From positions 2,533,501-2,597,500 of the forward strand of contig JACCIC010000004.1 of NCBI GenBank assembly GCA_018907035.1: DNA of 64,000 nt, given 5' to 3'. The notes beneath the pieces are model-generated. The model worked only from the letters and a program-made list of their open reading frames with translations, made no database searches and had not been told where the DNA came from. This stretch comes from Sycobia sp. Sy_11 (taxonomy: Eukaryota; Arthropoda; Insecta; Hymenoptera; Epichrysomallidae). Positions 44,866 through 56,629 of this stretch are shown piece after piece; the stretch's first letter is position 1; every line of letters starts with the position of its first letter. A program made the translations under genes and the position numbers.

Positions 44866-44920
<55 letters not shown>
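44866..44920. repeat. (CT)n microsatellite
   Basis: CT run of about 25 units, with a shorter one just upstream at 44849-44860. Confidence 0.97.
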
Positions 44921-44924
<4 letters not shown>

Positions 44925-47530
44925 TTCTCCCGTTGAATCAGACTATTATCCGACAATCTGAGTATCAAGACATACTGAAAAATTCCCCAAGATTCAGAGT
45001 AAATCCCGCTTACTAAGTTCTACGATTGTTGACAAATGAGACGATTGTGTAACTGTGCATCGACAGGATATAATTATTAGTTGTTATAAGTGTGCAGCCC
45101 GCATGGTACTATCTACCGTCGTTTTGGACTCTAGATATTCGTAAACGGAACGGTAAGGTACATGACTCTGACTTTATTTTATGTTTTTTTATACTCCCAT
45201 AGTAACATAATATATATTGTGATCACTAATAAGATACCTGCGCTTAATTTCGCCCTAAATTATCACGGCATATACAGTTTTAATAAGGTCACAATACGGC
45301 CCATAGTTTTAGCTTTGCTCTTAATCCAACATATAATAGATGTTTAAAAATATCTACAGTGTGTATTACTACAAAGAATCATGGTTAATAATACTTAGAT
45401 TATCGATAGTAAACACATTTTACTTTTTTTAAATTAATGAAAAAGCGAGATTAATCGTCATTATCGTTAATATATGGAATAATGCATCTAGTTGATGAAT
45501 ACTGAGTAAAATAAATAGAAGAAGTAAGTAAAAGCTAACGCTAGGAAATTTTTACAAAAATTATAAGAGAAAGTCCAAAATAGAGAGCATTTAAAAGGAG
45601 GACATAAGAGGAGTATTTATTTTAAACGTGGAGTGAGTATCAATAATTAATAATAATAATTATTAATATTAATAATTAATGTATCAATAATTTCCAACTA
45701 GTTTCTTGCATCTAGTGATATGGAAATGAATCACGTATTATCTAGAATCCAGGAACTATTCAGGAATACCTGAACTAAGTTATCGTGATATGTGTCATGA
45801 TATAGATTATGTGCCATGATATGCCCTGTCGTTATATTATTGGTATTAACAGATGGTGGGCCGATGTTCACTGCAAGAAGTCCTGATCGACGGATGGGTT
45901 TCTCTCATTGCCTGCAACTGATATACTTTATATACCCTTTGATATAGAATGCGTCGTTTTGAAATACAATCTGAAATATCCGTTCCATTAAAATTTTGAT
46001 TTAAGTTTGTCAATGCACAGGGAAGGAATGGAAAAACAAAAATATCTACAATTTTAAATATAAATATGGTTACTTGATTAGGTTATTTTTCCAAGAAAGC
46101 GTCAGCACTTATTATTATTACGGGCTATATTGTGGACATTGTAATAAAATAATAAAGAAGATGTAAAATTTTGACTAGATATAAAAAGATATATAGGTTA
46201 TTTCATCGTATCGAAATCAATCGAATCATTGATTACGATTACAATATCTAACCTAAATGAAAATCAGTCTGTAATTAATTTACAAAATGTAATTCTGAAT
46301 TAATTATAATTAAATCAAAGTGACTGCGTGCGATTCAATTCGTTTCTATTGCAAATTCTCTATGTTATCCGTTGGTAATAGTTTTCGGCGTAAATGCTAC
46401 ATATTATCTTTACATTTATTTTTGGTAATAAAAACAGGTAGAATAAGAATAATTTAATATTTGGTTTGTTTTAAATTCAAGTCAATTACGACATGATTTT
46501 ATTTATTATACGGAGGTGAATCCCATTCATATACCAGGTCAAGTCTTAAAAATACACGTGAATCTGTCTTCTAGAAGTTGAAAACAAGTACAAGTTAATT
46601 ATCATGCCTATTGATTTATTTATCACAGTTGTAAGAATGTCATTTTAGTACTCGTATCCTCAAATCTTTTTTTCTCATAATTCACAATGTCATCAATATA
46701 ATTGTCAAAATGCAGACCAAATTATCTATTTCACGACACTTAATTACTATTTAATGATAACTAAATATCGAAACATAAAATTACAAAACATATTTCACTT
46801 GTGTATAGTAGACATTTCTTCTGATAAATCATAACTCTAGCAATTTATATAATATCCCAAATAACTCAAATTATCTCTGCTGATGTACTAAATAATAAAA
46901 AACAATATAAGCTGTAAAATTATTTATTTTGAAATCCGGAGCGGTATGTATATTACAAGAGCTCAGGAATAACTGGCGATATTGACGGGGTCTTCAATTC
47001 ACTTTTCATTTCTTTACATGTATCGGCCATTAGACAAATTTTGTTCAATAAAATTTTCGTCACAGATGGGAAAATATTGGCAGACCACATTATTACATGA
47101 CCCTCTCGTACTACATCATCGCATTCGTCGTGCAGAGCGTATTACAATAAACGTCTTTGGCCGTGTACGCTCACTTATTTATCTCACACAATTGATTTTT
47201 CGTTTCTGGACAAATAACATAGTATGCTAGAAAATCCTACTACGAGAGTTTATGAACAAAAGCAGGTGCTAAATACATTGAATAATTTCCCATATGCTTA
47301 TGAACGTCCTCTAAACAAATGAACTATGTCAATAATTTTTCGGAATATTTTTCTAAATAACTTTGCTATATGTTATATGAATCAAATCTGGATGAAGATT
47401 TAGATGCGGCTCTGGCAGTTTAGGAAAGTCAACATTCTTCATTCAAACATATATGCTTGTCGAAATATTTATAAATTCATTAGTACAAATGATACTTAAT
47501 CTAAATATTTTAGGTAATATTCTTACTTAC
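44921..47530. other. Nmdar1 intron, no confirmed feature
   Basis: AT-rich, with a palindromic ATTAATAATAATTATTAATATTAAT stretch at about 45645-45685. A slightly richer plus-strand stretch at 46982-47230 (82 codons, with L-H-D-P-L-V-L-H-H-R-I-R-R-A-E-R) matches no family I know. Confidence 0.4.
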
Positions 47531-47678
47531 AGAAGAATAGTAATAACGGCCAACAGAATTAAATGTGTTGTTGAATTTTATATTTATTATATCATACTCA
47601 GCATATATTCTATCTCCATTATCGTCAAAGGCAACTCTACCTGTGGAGCCGTTATCAAGTATTTGTTGCCTAACATAT
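47531..47678 (-). CDS. Nmdar1: Nmdar1 exon: end of amino-terminal domain
   Basis: A 148 bp internal exon with acceptor TTTTAATAG and donor TCT|GTAAGT. After one base completing an upstream codon it encodes 49 residues: Y-V-R-Q-Q-I-L-D-N-G-S-T-G-R, then V-A-F-D-D-N-G-D-R-I-Y-A-E-Y-D-I-I-N-I and S-V-G-R-Y-Y-Y-S-S. The G-x-V-A-F-D-D-N-G-D-R-x-x-A-x-Y-D block marks the last part of the periplasmic-binding-protein-like amino-terminal domain in GluN1. It ends in phase 0 and joins the 37823-38033 exon in frame. The upstream exons are not found in the remaining 16 kb, so that intron is at least that long. Confidence 0.96.
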
Positions 47679-48560
47679 CTATTAAAATAAATAGAAAATA
47701 TATATCATTCAAATAAACACATATATGTTTTATACTTATTTCAAAAATAATATATTTAATGACTGTCGTAAATATCTAGGAAAAATTTGCTTAAGAATTA
47801 GAAAAATAAAATATATATCAAATGCTAAAAAACTTTTTAAGATCATAACTACATATTAATTAAAATTATGCATAAATTTATATTTTATCATAAAATATAT
47901 TATTGAACATCTCATTATTCCAATTACACCATTTCGTACTGTTATTCTTATTATTTTTGTACCTATTGTTGTTCCTGTATTTTAATAATTGAAGAATTTC
48001 AAATTTCTTTAATCATTAACTTATAACATTAACTTTTAAATAAGAAAATTTTTCAAACATTTTCAAGCGATTTGGAATAATTCTATAGAATTTATCTATA
48101 GATTATTATATAGATTATTATATATTATAAATATATTTTTGAAACTATTTTTAGAAATTTTCTATTACACTGAAAAATTATAGCAAAAATAGAAACTTGA
48201 TATTTTTTAGTAATTGCATAAAGCAGATGGGATAAATTTTGACAAATAGTGTTTTGCTGAAAGGTAACTCTATCAAAAAGCAAATTGCAGAAACCAAAAT
48301 TGTCGAAGAACAGAATTGTTTATTTATTTCTTTTAATATTCTTTATTTATTCTTCTGATGTAAGTTTAAAATCACAGATATTTATATTTGTGTTAAGTTG
48401 AGGATAATTGGGCATAATTGTACATATAAAATACATATATTTTATTATAATGTCACATTGCAGTCACATTACAATAAACATACATATATTTATATAATTT
48501 ATAATTATTCTGGAGATGCTCGTATTAGTAACAGTAGTAAAAAATTTAGATATCTGAAGG
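47679..48560. other. Intron, no feature seen
   Basis: Very AT-rich, no recognised feature. Confidence 0.5.
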
Positions 48561-48565
48561 ACAGT

Positions 48566-48672
48566 GACAAATAGTTTCTGCTCCAGAACCAGTCATTATG
48601 TCACACTTGCTATAATTTAGATAGTCGAAATCGCTATACTTATAAATTACAGTAGCTTCTAAATTAAAGTTT
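48566..48672 (-). other. Exon-like open stretch of unknown identity
   Basis: Read on the minus strand, TTTAATTTAG (acceptor-like) leads into an open stretch with T-V-I-Y-K-Y-S-D-F-D-Y-L-N-Y-S-K-C-D-I, then M-T-G-S-G-A-E-T-I-C-H-C-P-S-D-I and a TAA. The residue use and cysteine pattern look protein-like and the local composition is less AT-rich. I do not recognise a family. It is not a known GluN1 segment. It may be a terminal exon, a pseudogene piece or chance. Confidence 0.25.
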
Positions 48673-50015
48673 TTTAACGAACTTAATACTCATACTTTTA
48701 CAGAGTAGAGTTCCAGGTTCTTTCCGAATCATCTCATGAGTTTCAGAAATATTCAAGAAAAAAACCAATCAATATAATTAAACCGTTTTCCATCTTGTAT
48801 AGCTCCTAAGGTTATTAAATCATAAAAAGACTGAGCCAATATTTCATACACAAAGGACTCATATGAGATCTTAAATCAAACGAGTATCCAACATAACACT
48901 CTTGGCTCTATATAAATACCTGGAAGTAGCGACTAAGCTTCACATTTTCAATACCTTCATTACTTTTTGCCTAGAGTACCAGTAGTGTTTAAGACTTCAA
49001 ATAGATTCCGATAAGACTAATTAATCTGACTGAAACTTATTATTTTAAAAGCAAAATCAATAGATATTATCATTTATGATTTTGAAAAAAGGAATTATTT
49101 CTCAGTCATTAATATTTTAATAGCATTTGATAAACTCTATTATAAGTATACAAATATCAGGTCCTTTAACTAGACTGCAACAATATGTTTTGATGGTCAT
49201 CTTGATGAATTGCTATCCAAATTCTACACTTAAGAAGAAATATCATTTGCAAATGAGAGAAACATCGGTCACAAAAAATCGATTTTTTTATTTCTTACTT
49301 TGTTAGGACATTTTTCATTGGAAGAATATCCCATTTTGCTTATTTTTCTAAAGATATTGATTTCAAAGTTATATGCGAAGTATTGAAAATATTTTTGCTT
49401 ATCGGTAAATCTGAAATTCTTTCTTTAAGCATCTTAAACCTATTTCAAGGTTTACATCGATTAACAATTTGCATTATTAACCCTTAGAGTACCGGTATGA
49501 CGCATGTATGTATCAGAAAATAAACCGTTGAAAAACACCTATTTGTACCAAATAATGATTAAAAATGATGAATAGGTGTTAATAATAATTATTAACAAAT
49601 AATACTAATTATTATGAATAATTAATTATTATTATAGTTATACATAAATACATAGTTATATTATCAAAATTTAAAATAAACTAAATATTTTTTCTCAAAA
49701 ATAAATAAGTGGTATGATACGTTTGGTCGTCAGATTCCAGCTTTTAACGTGAGCTACAAGAAAAGGAAATTTTAATCGTGCAAATTATTAAAATAAGATA
49801 AATAAACGTAAATTTACTCTATAACTAGATAGAATCGAAAATGGTAAACATACAAATACACACGCAATAATAAATGAACACAGACATCGAGTCAATTAGA
49901 TATGTAATATAATAAATTAAACATGTATTAGAGATAATATTAATTTAATTTAGTTTAAATTTAACCAATCAAATTTTTGTTAACATACCTTTACAATGCA
50001 TAAAAGTGCATTAAT
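48673..50015. other. Intron, no feature seen
   Basis: AT-rich sequence without recognised features. Confidence 0.5.
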
Positions 50016-50019
50016 TTTT

Positions 50020-50300
50020 GTTAGGAGCGCGGTTCATTTATGGCACTCATTGAGGAAGAATACCTCTCGACTGACGAAGCAAATCGACACACTCCGGCCG
50101 ATTCTCATTTTCCCTGGGGTAGATTCACTTTCGGTACTAATTATGGAAGGATACCTCTCGAGTAAGGAAACGAATCAAAATTCTATCGACGAATCCATCC
50201 TTTACAGGAGAGATTAGATTTCGGTACTCGTTGACAAAGGATACCTCTCGAGTATCGAAATAAATCGATACTCCTTCGACTGAGAAATTCTTCCCCTTTT
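50020..50300. repeat. Minisatellite, three units of about 90 bp
   Basis: The core TACCTCTCGA recurs at 50061, 50152 and 50242 (spacing 91 and 90). Each copy is followed by a GAAxxAAATCGA-like segment and preceded by TTTCGGTACTxxTTG. The units are diverged and GC-richer than the flanks. They lie 570 bp upstream of the gypsy-type pol remnant and may belong to its leader. Confidence 0.85.
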
Positions 50301-50727
50301 CTGGTGAAAAACTTATTTGCGAAGAAGAAATTATATACATGTGAGAGAATCAAGAAATTTCATAAAAGTCAGAAAATTACTAGCTCAGCAGAAGGGGCAC
50401 TCCCGACTTCTGAAAAGGTAGTTTTTATTTTTCAACTAGAAAAATATATGAAAAAGTCAGCGGAATAAAAGCGATTAAGAATGCTCCATACCTCTGACGA
50501 AAGTTAAAATTGATTGTAGCGCCTGATTTTTAATATGCTGCGAAAGTTTATGGAACTTGAAATGTACGAAAAATCCTGTTCTGTTTTATCGATCGTTCTA
50601 GTATTAATAAAGGCCGTAGTAGCACAAGTTATATATGTAAATTATAAATGATCCATACAAAATTGATATTTTATAATATTTTTATGAAATAAGTAGCGGA
50701 GTAGCTGATCATTTGTCACAAGAAGTT

Positions 50728-50730
<3 letters not shown>
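50301..50730. other. Spacer before compound microsatellite
   Basis: No recognised feature. Confidence 0.45.
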
Positions 50731-50773
<43 letters not shown>

Positions 50774-50789
50774 TTACACGCACACACAC

Positions 50790-50852
<63 letters not shown>

Positions 50853-50870
50853 TCTATATATATATATATT
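50731..50870. repeat. Compound (TA)n / (CA)n / (GA)n / (TA)n microsatellite
   Basis: TA run at 50731-50770, ACACACAC at about 50779-50790, GA run at 50793-50850, then a second TA run. The gypsy-type pol reading frame begins immediately after it. Confidence 0.97.
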
Positions 50871-53186
50871 TCTATCGCGGCGTACAACCAGATTCCGCTC
50901 GCGGACAAGGACAGAGAAAAGATACCGGTAATCACACCGTTCGGTCTTTTTGAATACAATGTTATGACTTTCGGGCTTCGTAACGCTGGTCAAACATTTC
51001 AGCGATACATCAATAGCGCGCTCGGATGAATGAAATGTGCCTTCGTCTTCCTGGACGATATCCTCATCGCGTCCGGTAACGACGAAGAACACAAGCGCGA
51101 TCTCGAGAAAGTACTCGCTAAGCTCGAGCAGTACTCACTGCGGCTCAATGTAGACAAATGCAGCTTCGGGCCAGCTGAAGTCGAGTTTGTAGAACACATC
51201 GTTAACAGTAAGGGATTCAAACCCACACCCGAAAAACTCAAAGCCGTATGGAATTACCCGCGCCAGAAAACAATCCAGGATCTACGCCGCTTCCTAGGAT
51301 TAATAAACTTCTATCGTAGCTGTATCCTGTACGTAGCAGAGATACAAGAACCATTGAGCAATTATTTGATAGGCGCAAAAAAGAAGGATAATCGCGACGT
51401 CAATTGGAACGCAACCTCGGAGAAGGCATTCGATCGCTGTAAGTAGTCTGTGCTAGAGATAGCCGAGATTGCCTTCCCGGACGAAAACGCGGAGATCCGC
51501 CTAGTAACAGACGCGTCGAACCTAGCCATGGATGCCGCGCTCGAACAAAGACGGCGAGTGGCGACCGCTAGCCTTCTACTCAAAAAAATTCAGCAACGCG
51601 CAGTCGAAGTACGCGACAATAGACAAGGAACTTACCGCGATTTACTACGCCGTGCAAACATTTTTTTACTATCTGGAAGGTCGCGAATTTGAAATAGTAA
51701 CGGATCATAAGCCGCTGATTTATATAATGGCGCAGAATCAAGATAAAGCCCCAGCATTACGTTGTAGGAAACTGAACTACATAGCGCAATTCAATGCAAA
51801 AATAGTATATCGAGCGGGCGACGAGAACGTGATCGCGGATGCGTTATCGCGAATACAGTTGTTCCGAATCCCGAGTATGTTCAATTGGAACGACTCGTGG
51901 AACCAATAAGAGGAGGACGTATGTAGGGTTTGAGATAACATCTACGCGTTCAGGTTATCAACTCTCTTCGACGCAAAGCAATTTGCTGAGCAACAAGACT
52001 CAGATTCCAAGCTGTACCACATTCTGCGAAACCATGATCACCCGTTAAAACTGCAAAAGCTTACGTTCAACGACGACGAGCAGACGCCATTTTATTGCGA
52101 CATCATCGAGAACACAATTAGGCCGTTTATATCCAAATGATTGCGCGACGAGATTTTAAAACTTTTTCATAATAGCTCGCATCCGAGCGGCAAAGTTACG
52201 AACCGACTCATACGCCAGCAATACGTATGGCCAAATATGAGTCAGGACATTCACAAGAAATTTACCGGACCATTTCATCGCGCAGGACGCGAGTTTTAAA
52301 CACATTCACGTAGACATAGTCGTTTCTCTAATCGCGAGGAATGACTATCAGTATATCTTGACAATGATCGATTGGTACTCGCAAAGGCCCGATCCATCCC
52401 AATACCAGACACGCGCGCGCGTACAGTACTTGACTCGATCATGAACGACTGGATCGCGCGCTACGGCTCCCCAGAGGTGATCACCACAGATCAGGGCCGG
52501 TAGTTCGAATCTCGGCTATTCGACGAGATGCTGCAATTTACGGGCTGCGGATACGCACAAGGTCGTATCACCCCGCCGCGAACGGTATGGTCGAGAGGAG
52601 GCACCGTGACCTTAAGGCTGCACTCATGTGCCAGGGTGATAACCCAGACTGGCCTAAGGCACCGCCGATGGTACTACTTGGCCTATGCGCATGAGTACGC
52701 GCGGATATACGGGAAAGCCTTGCAGAATACCTTTACGGAACCACGCTAAAAATAAACACGTTAAAAAATATAGAACCCGACGACAGCATTTTCCTACACG
52801 AATTAAAATCATTTATGCGCAGAGTGCATCCTGTAAAGGTAGACCACAAAAGCGCACGTAAGCCATTCGTATATAAAGAGATGGATAGCTGCTTGCACGT
52901 ATTCATGCAAACCAATCCGAATAGGCTAACTTTGTGCCGACCATACTCCGGCCTACATATGATAATCGAGCGTGCACCGCACGGCAAGACGATATTCATT
53001 GGCGTAAATGGACGCTCGCGAACGGTATCAGTCGAACGCATCAAGCCCGCGCACCACCTCAACGAAGGCATTGAGCACTGCGAGGATCATTTCGATGACG
53101 ATGATAGTAACATCAAGGATGACGATATAACATCACCGCCGCAAGGCGAGACATGCACGCCGCCCCGCGACCGCCTCATGACGTGA
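50871..53186 (+). pseudogene. Ty3/gypsy-type pol: RT, RNase H and integrase, 5'-truncated
   Basis: The polyprotein of an LTR retrotransposon. It starts inside the RT (A-Y-N-Q-I-P-L), with F-G-L-F-E-Y-N-V-M-T-F-G-L-R-N-A and the catalytic F-L-D-D-I-L (about 51046). The RT thumb F-L-G-L-I-N-F-Y-R follows, then RNase H (V-T-D-A-S-N-L-A near 51507; the E-L-T-A-I-Y-Y-A segment and T-D-H-K-P-L). The integrase zinc region is partly deleted at about 52255-52270. Its core has T-M-I-D-W-Y and I-T-T-D-Q-G-R. The C-terminal region is 52815-53186. Lesions include TGA at 51026-51028, a stop near 51446, a frameshift near 51550 and more in the integrase. No LTRs, gag or protease were found. It is clearly GC-richer than the host sequence. 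Confidence 0.9.
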
Positions 53187-53500
53187 AGCAACGACATCGA
53201 GTTGAGCGACGACGAAAAATAAATAGCGGCGATAGCAAGCCCAGGGATAGCCGCGACTCGGACTGAAACGAGTTCAGTGATTGCTGTAATTTGGAACGAA
53301 GCGAGTCGGATGACGACCGCGAGCCATTCGACGAAAATGGATCAAGCGACAGTGCGACTTCAGAAGCCATTCCGAGACAGACAGCGCGCCAGAAAGCTAC
53401 GAGCAACCACGCTTAACGTCTCAGCCGCGAGGAATTCTGAAACGTCCCCAGTAGCAACCTGTCTTAGGTAGATCTGCAGGTGACAGGGACAACTCCAGCA
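53187..53500 (+). other. Transition between pol and downstream ORF
   Basis: Same base composition as pol, D/E- and S-rich broken frames, probably the pol C-terminal tail or a decayed spacer of the same element. Confidence 0.4.
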
Positions 53501-54437
53501 ATTCAGACAAATACGTTATTCGGCAGTTACGCGACGCGAACTGACGAGTTAAACATCGTTCTAACATATTGCGTAAAATCCCCCAGCGCAGCACAGAGAG
53601 AGCCGTAGACTTGCACAATTGGCGTGACAGAACCTCTCGGAGCAATACTAATAGCAGACATGTTCATTTTTCAGATCAGGGAGCCGCCAGTCATGCCGCT
53701 GGGGCAAGTAACTGAGCAGCTCGAGGAGGTACAGAGGCTAATAGACAGCCTACAACACGGTCAGTTCCGCCTCAGTTGCAAACTGGTCATTTTCGAGTTA
53801 CAAAAATAAAAGCGCGACATTGTCGAAAAGTATGAAAACAAGTCGAGACGCATGCGTAGAGGGATGTTGCGAACCCTTTCTAAAGAGCGCTTGGACCGTG
53901 GTTATACCCACCCAAAGCTCATCATAAAAGGACAACCTGTCCTGCGTCTATTTTGGTACAATATTCGCGTTCCGACGACAAAAGGGAACATCGTGAAGTT
54001 CCTTGTCACCGAAGGCTTTCGCGACGTTATTGTCGAGAAAGTCATTTGCAACAGACACTCTACCACCGCGACACTACAGGAAATAGTGATGCACGGGATT
54101 TTCGTGCCCTCTAACTTGCACTTCGACGAATGCGCGTATTTGAAAATACTAAGCATGGACTATTACACGGAGATAAACGCGCTCCTACTGCACATTAGTG
54201 CGCGGGGTGAATTACATTCGGGTAAACAATAAACTCGGTAAGAGAAAGAGACGGCCCATAAACGAACAATACATATTCAACATGGCCCGTCACAACCGCG
54301 CGTTCCATACGCACACTAGCAAGTCCAGGGTGATTCTATCTATGAGCAAACTGCGGCAACTGGAAATAGAAGGGGTTAGCATCACGCAAGGCGCGAACTT
54401 CTTCACCGCGAGCCGCAGCATGCACGAAGAAAATTAG
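53501..54437 (+). pseudogene. Unrecognised ORF downstream of gypsy-type pol
   Basis: One long frame, open apart from TAA at 53807-53809, runs from about 53620 to 54232: I-A-D-M-F-I-F-Q-I-R-E-P-P, E-Q-L-E-E-V-Q-R-L-I-D-S-L, K-Y-E-N-K-S-R-R-M-R-R-G, then G-N-I-V-K-F-L-V-T-E-G-F-R-D-V-I. A frameshift near 54205 leads to K-R-K-R-R-P-I-N-E-Q-Y to a stop at 54437. Composition matches the pol gene, so it likely belongs to the same element as a third ORF. It shows no signal peptide, membrane span or cysteine pattern of an envelope. Residues 20-45 could form a short coiled coil. Function unknown. Confidence 0.5.
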
Positions 54438-55361
54438 CATAAGATATTGAGTAGTATGTATAAAGATAGGCTAACCGTAGAACTCACTTATACGTATGTA
54501 GAGTAGAGCAGAATTAAGTACAATGTAAAAAAAAACATACATTAAGGGATTTAATTTTTTATCATTTTTTTGTAACATTCCATAAATCAAAGTTTCGTAT
54601 AAAATTGTGTAAATCATTGGTAAACAAGTTTTGATATAAACTCAACGTAAAATAAAGTTACAGTATATATATATACTAATTTATAAAGTCAAAGCCTGTT
54701 TTTGTTTGTACACGATAACCGAAAAAACTATTGAACCGATTGTTCTGAAATTTGATATATAGATTCTATATTAATTTAATTGTAATATTTAATGCTTATA
54801 TTATATCGTAGTAAATAACGCGTAGGAACAACAATCATCTACTCTGTATTGTTACTTATTGATATTTTATTTTATTATCTATTCCTTAGACTAATCTTTG
54901 TGTTAAATCGGAATTACACGAATTGTTTTAAATATCAGTATAATAATACATATAAATGAAAAGTATGCTGCTTGAATGTAAGGAAACTAGGAATAATGTA
55001 TGTGATTAATAAATTATATTTAGCATGTAGTATCACAGACATGGGTTGATCAACTACGTTAATATTAAAATCTACGTCATACTCGTATTTTTTGAAAATA
55101 TGCTTAAGCTCATGTTAATACTTATAGTTATTTAAAATATTTATACATTTTTATTGACAATGCATATTGTAGAAAATACAAAACTTCAAATTCTATCCTA
55201 TTGTAAAACGTTGTAGAATGTAAATCTTAGATCTTGTAGTTATAATTTAGATAACGTATAACTTTTAAACTTAGTTTTTTAACTAAATTAAAAAACTTCT
55301 ATACTTTTATTTTATTTTATTTTAGTTTAGTTTAGCATTTAATTGCAAGAATTCCATTTTA
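54438..55361. other. Intron, possible repeat near left end
   Basis: AT-rich. About 54680-54770 contains GCCTGTTTTTGTTTGTACAC...ACCGATTGTTCTGAAATTTG, a wording that recurs in arthropod repetitive DNA, but no boundaries are visible. Nothing else is seen. Confidence 0.35.
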
Positions 55362-55363
55362 TA

Positions 55364-56627
55364 TCAGGTATGTGAATAAGTCTTTCCCGTTTTTTTTCAA
55401 ATTTTGAGCCTTTATTGTGAAAAAATGGTTACAAATGAATTATTGAAAGTATTGGCCATCGCTAGCTACAACTTTTTCCCATCTTTCTGGCAACATACGA
55501 ATCCCGTTGCGAAAAAATTCGACCGGTTTGGCCTCTATCCAGTCATCCACCCATTTTTTGGCTTCCTCGTAGGAATGGAAGTGCTGGTCAGCCAGGCCAT
55601 GCGTCATCGATCTGAAGAGATGGTAATCAGACGGAGCAACGTCTGGACTATACGGCGGGTGGGGTAGGACTTCCCATTTGAGCGTTTCTAAGTATGTTTT
55701 CACCGGCGGTGCAACATGTGGGCGAGCATTGTCATGTTGCAAAATAACTTTGTCGTGCCTGTCGGAGTATTGTGGCCGTTTTTCTCGCAGTGTCGTCGAT
55801 AGACCTCGCCTATGATCCTTTCATTCGGTTTCAGAAGCTCATAGTAAACCACACCTAGCTGGTCCCACCATATACAGAGCATGAGCTTGGCGCCATGAAT
55901 ATTTGGCTTGGCCGTCGATGATGATGCATGGCCGGGTAGTCCCCATGATTTTCTTCGCTTCGGATTATCGTAACGTATCCACTTTTCATCGCCAGTCACG
56001 ATACGATGCAGAAAACCCTTTCTTTTATGTCGCTGAAACAGCTGTTCGCAAGTGAAAAAACGCCGTTCGACGTCTCTCAGCTTCAGTTCGTACGGCACCC
56101 AATTTCCTTGCTTTTGGATCATTCCCATGGCTTTCAAACGCTTGGAAATGGTTGTTCGGTCAACTCCCAATGCTTCAGCAAGTTCTTCTTGCGTTTGACA
56201 AGAATCTTCATCAAGCAAAGTCGCCAATTCTCGATCTTCAAAGATTTGCGGCCGCTCGGAACGCTCCTTGTCTTCCACGTCGAAATCACCGCTTTTGAAG
56301 CGTCGAAACCATCCGCGAACACTTGAATCATCGACACAACCTTCTCCATAAGCCTCCTGAAGCAATCGATGCGTCTCGGCAGCAGATTTCTTCAAATTAA
56401 ACCAATAAAGTGAAACTTCCCGCAAATGACGTCGACTCGGCTCAAATTTCGACATTTTCACGATATCAAAAATTTATGATGCGAAAAAATTTTAACTAAT
56501 GTGTTAGTATAGAATTGTTGATATATGAATAAGCTTTGATTATGACATATGTAACCATTGAATACTCGCACAGTATTGGTGGCGCCATCTCTTACAAAAA
56601 ACGGGAAAGACTTATTCACACTCCTAA
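55364..56627 (-). mobile_element. Young mariner (copy C2), intact ends, one 22 bp deletion
   Basis: A 1264 bp element. Its ends share TGTGAATAAGTCTTTCCCG in inverted orientation, flanked by TA (55362-55363, 56628-56629). The transposase on the minus strand starts at ATG 56461 (M-K-M-S-K-F-E-P-S-R-R-H) and is open to about 55790: W-F-R-R-F, then V-T-G-D-E-K-W-I-R-Y (first Asp). A 22 bp deletion after the E-V-Y-R-R codons (near 55794), relative to copy C1, shifts the frame. The rest (55440-55742) is open in the original frame, with Q-H-D-N-A-R-P-H and S-P-D-V-A-P-S-D-Y-H-L-F. It is nearly identical to 25654-26748 elsewhere, so both are recent. The ends look functional; the protein does not. Confidence 0.96.
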
Positions 56628-56629
56628 TA

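Noticed and set aside
46982..47230. Plus-strand 82-codon ORF before the Nmdar1 exon
   Set aside because: Arg/His-rich but no motif, no splice logic and no repeat partner; kept only as an unexplained stretch.
50020..50300. CRISPR-like array
   Set aside because: Only three diverged 90 bp units without constant repeats and unique spacers, in a eukaryotic intron; it is a minisatellite.
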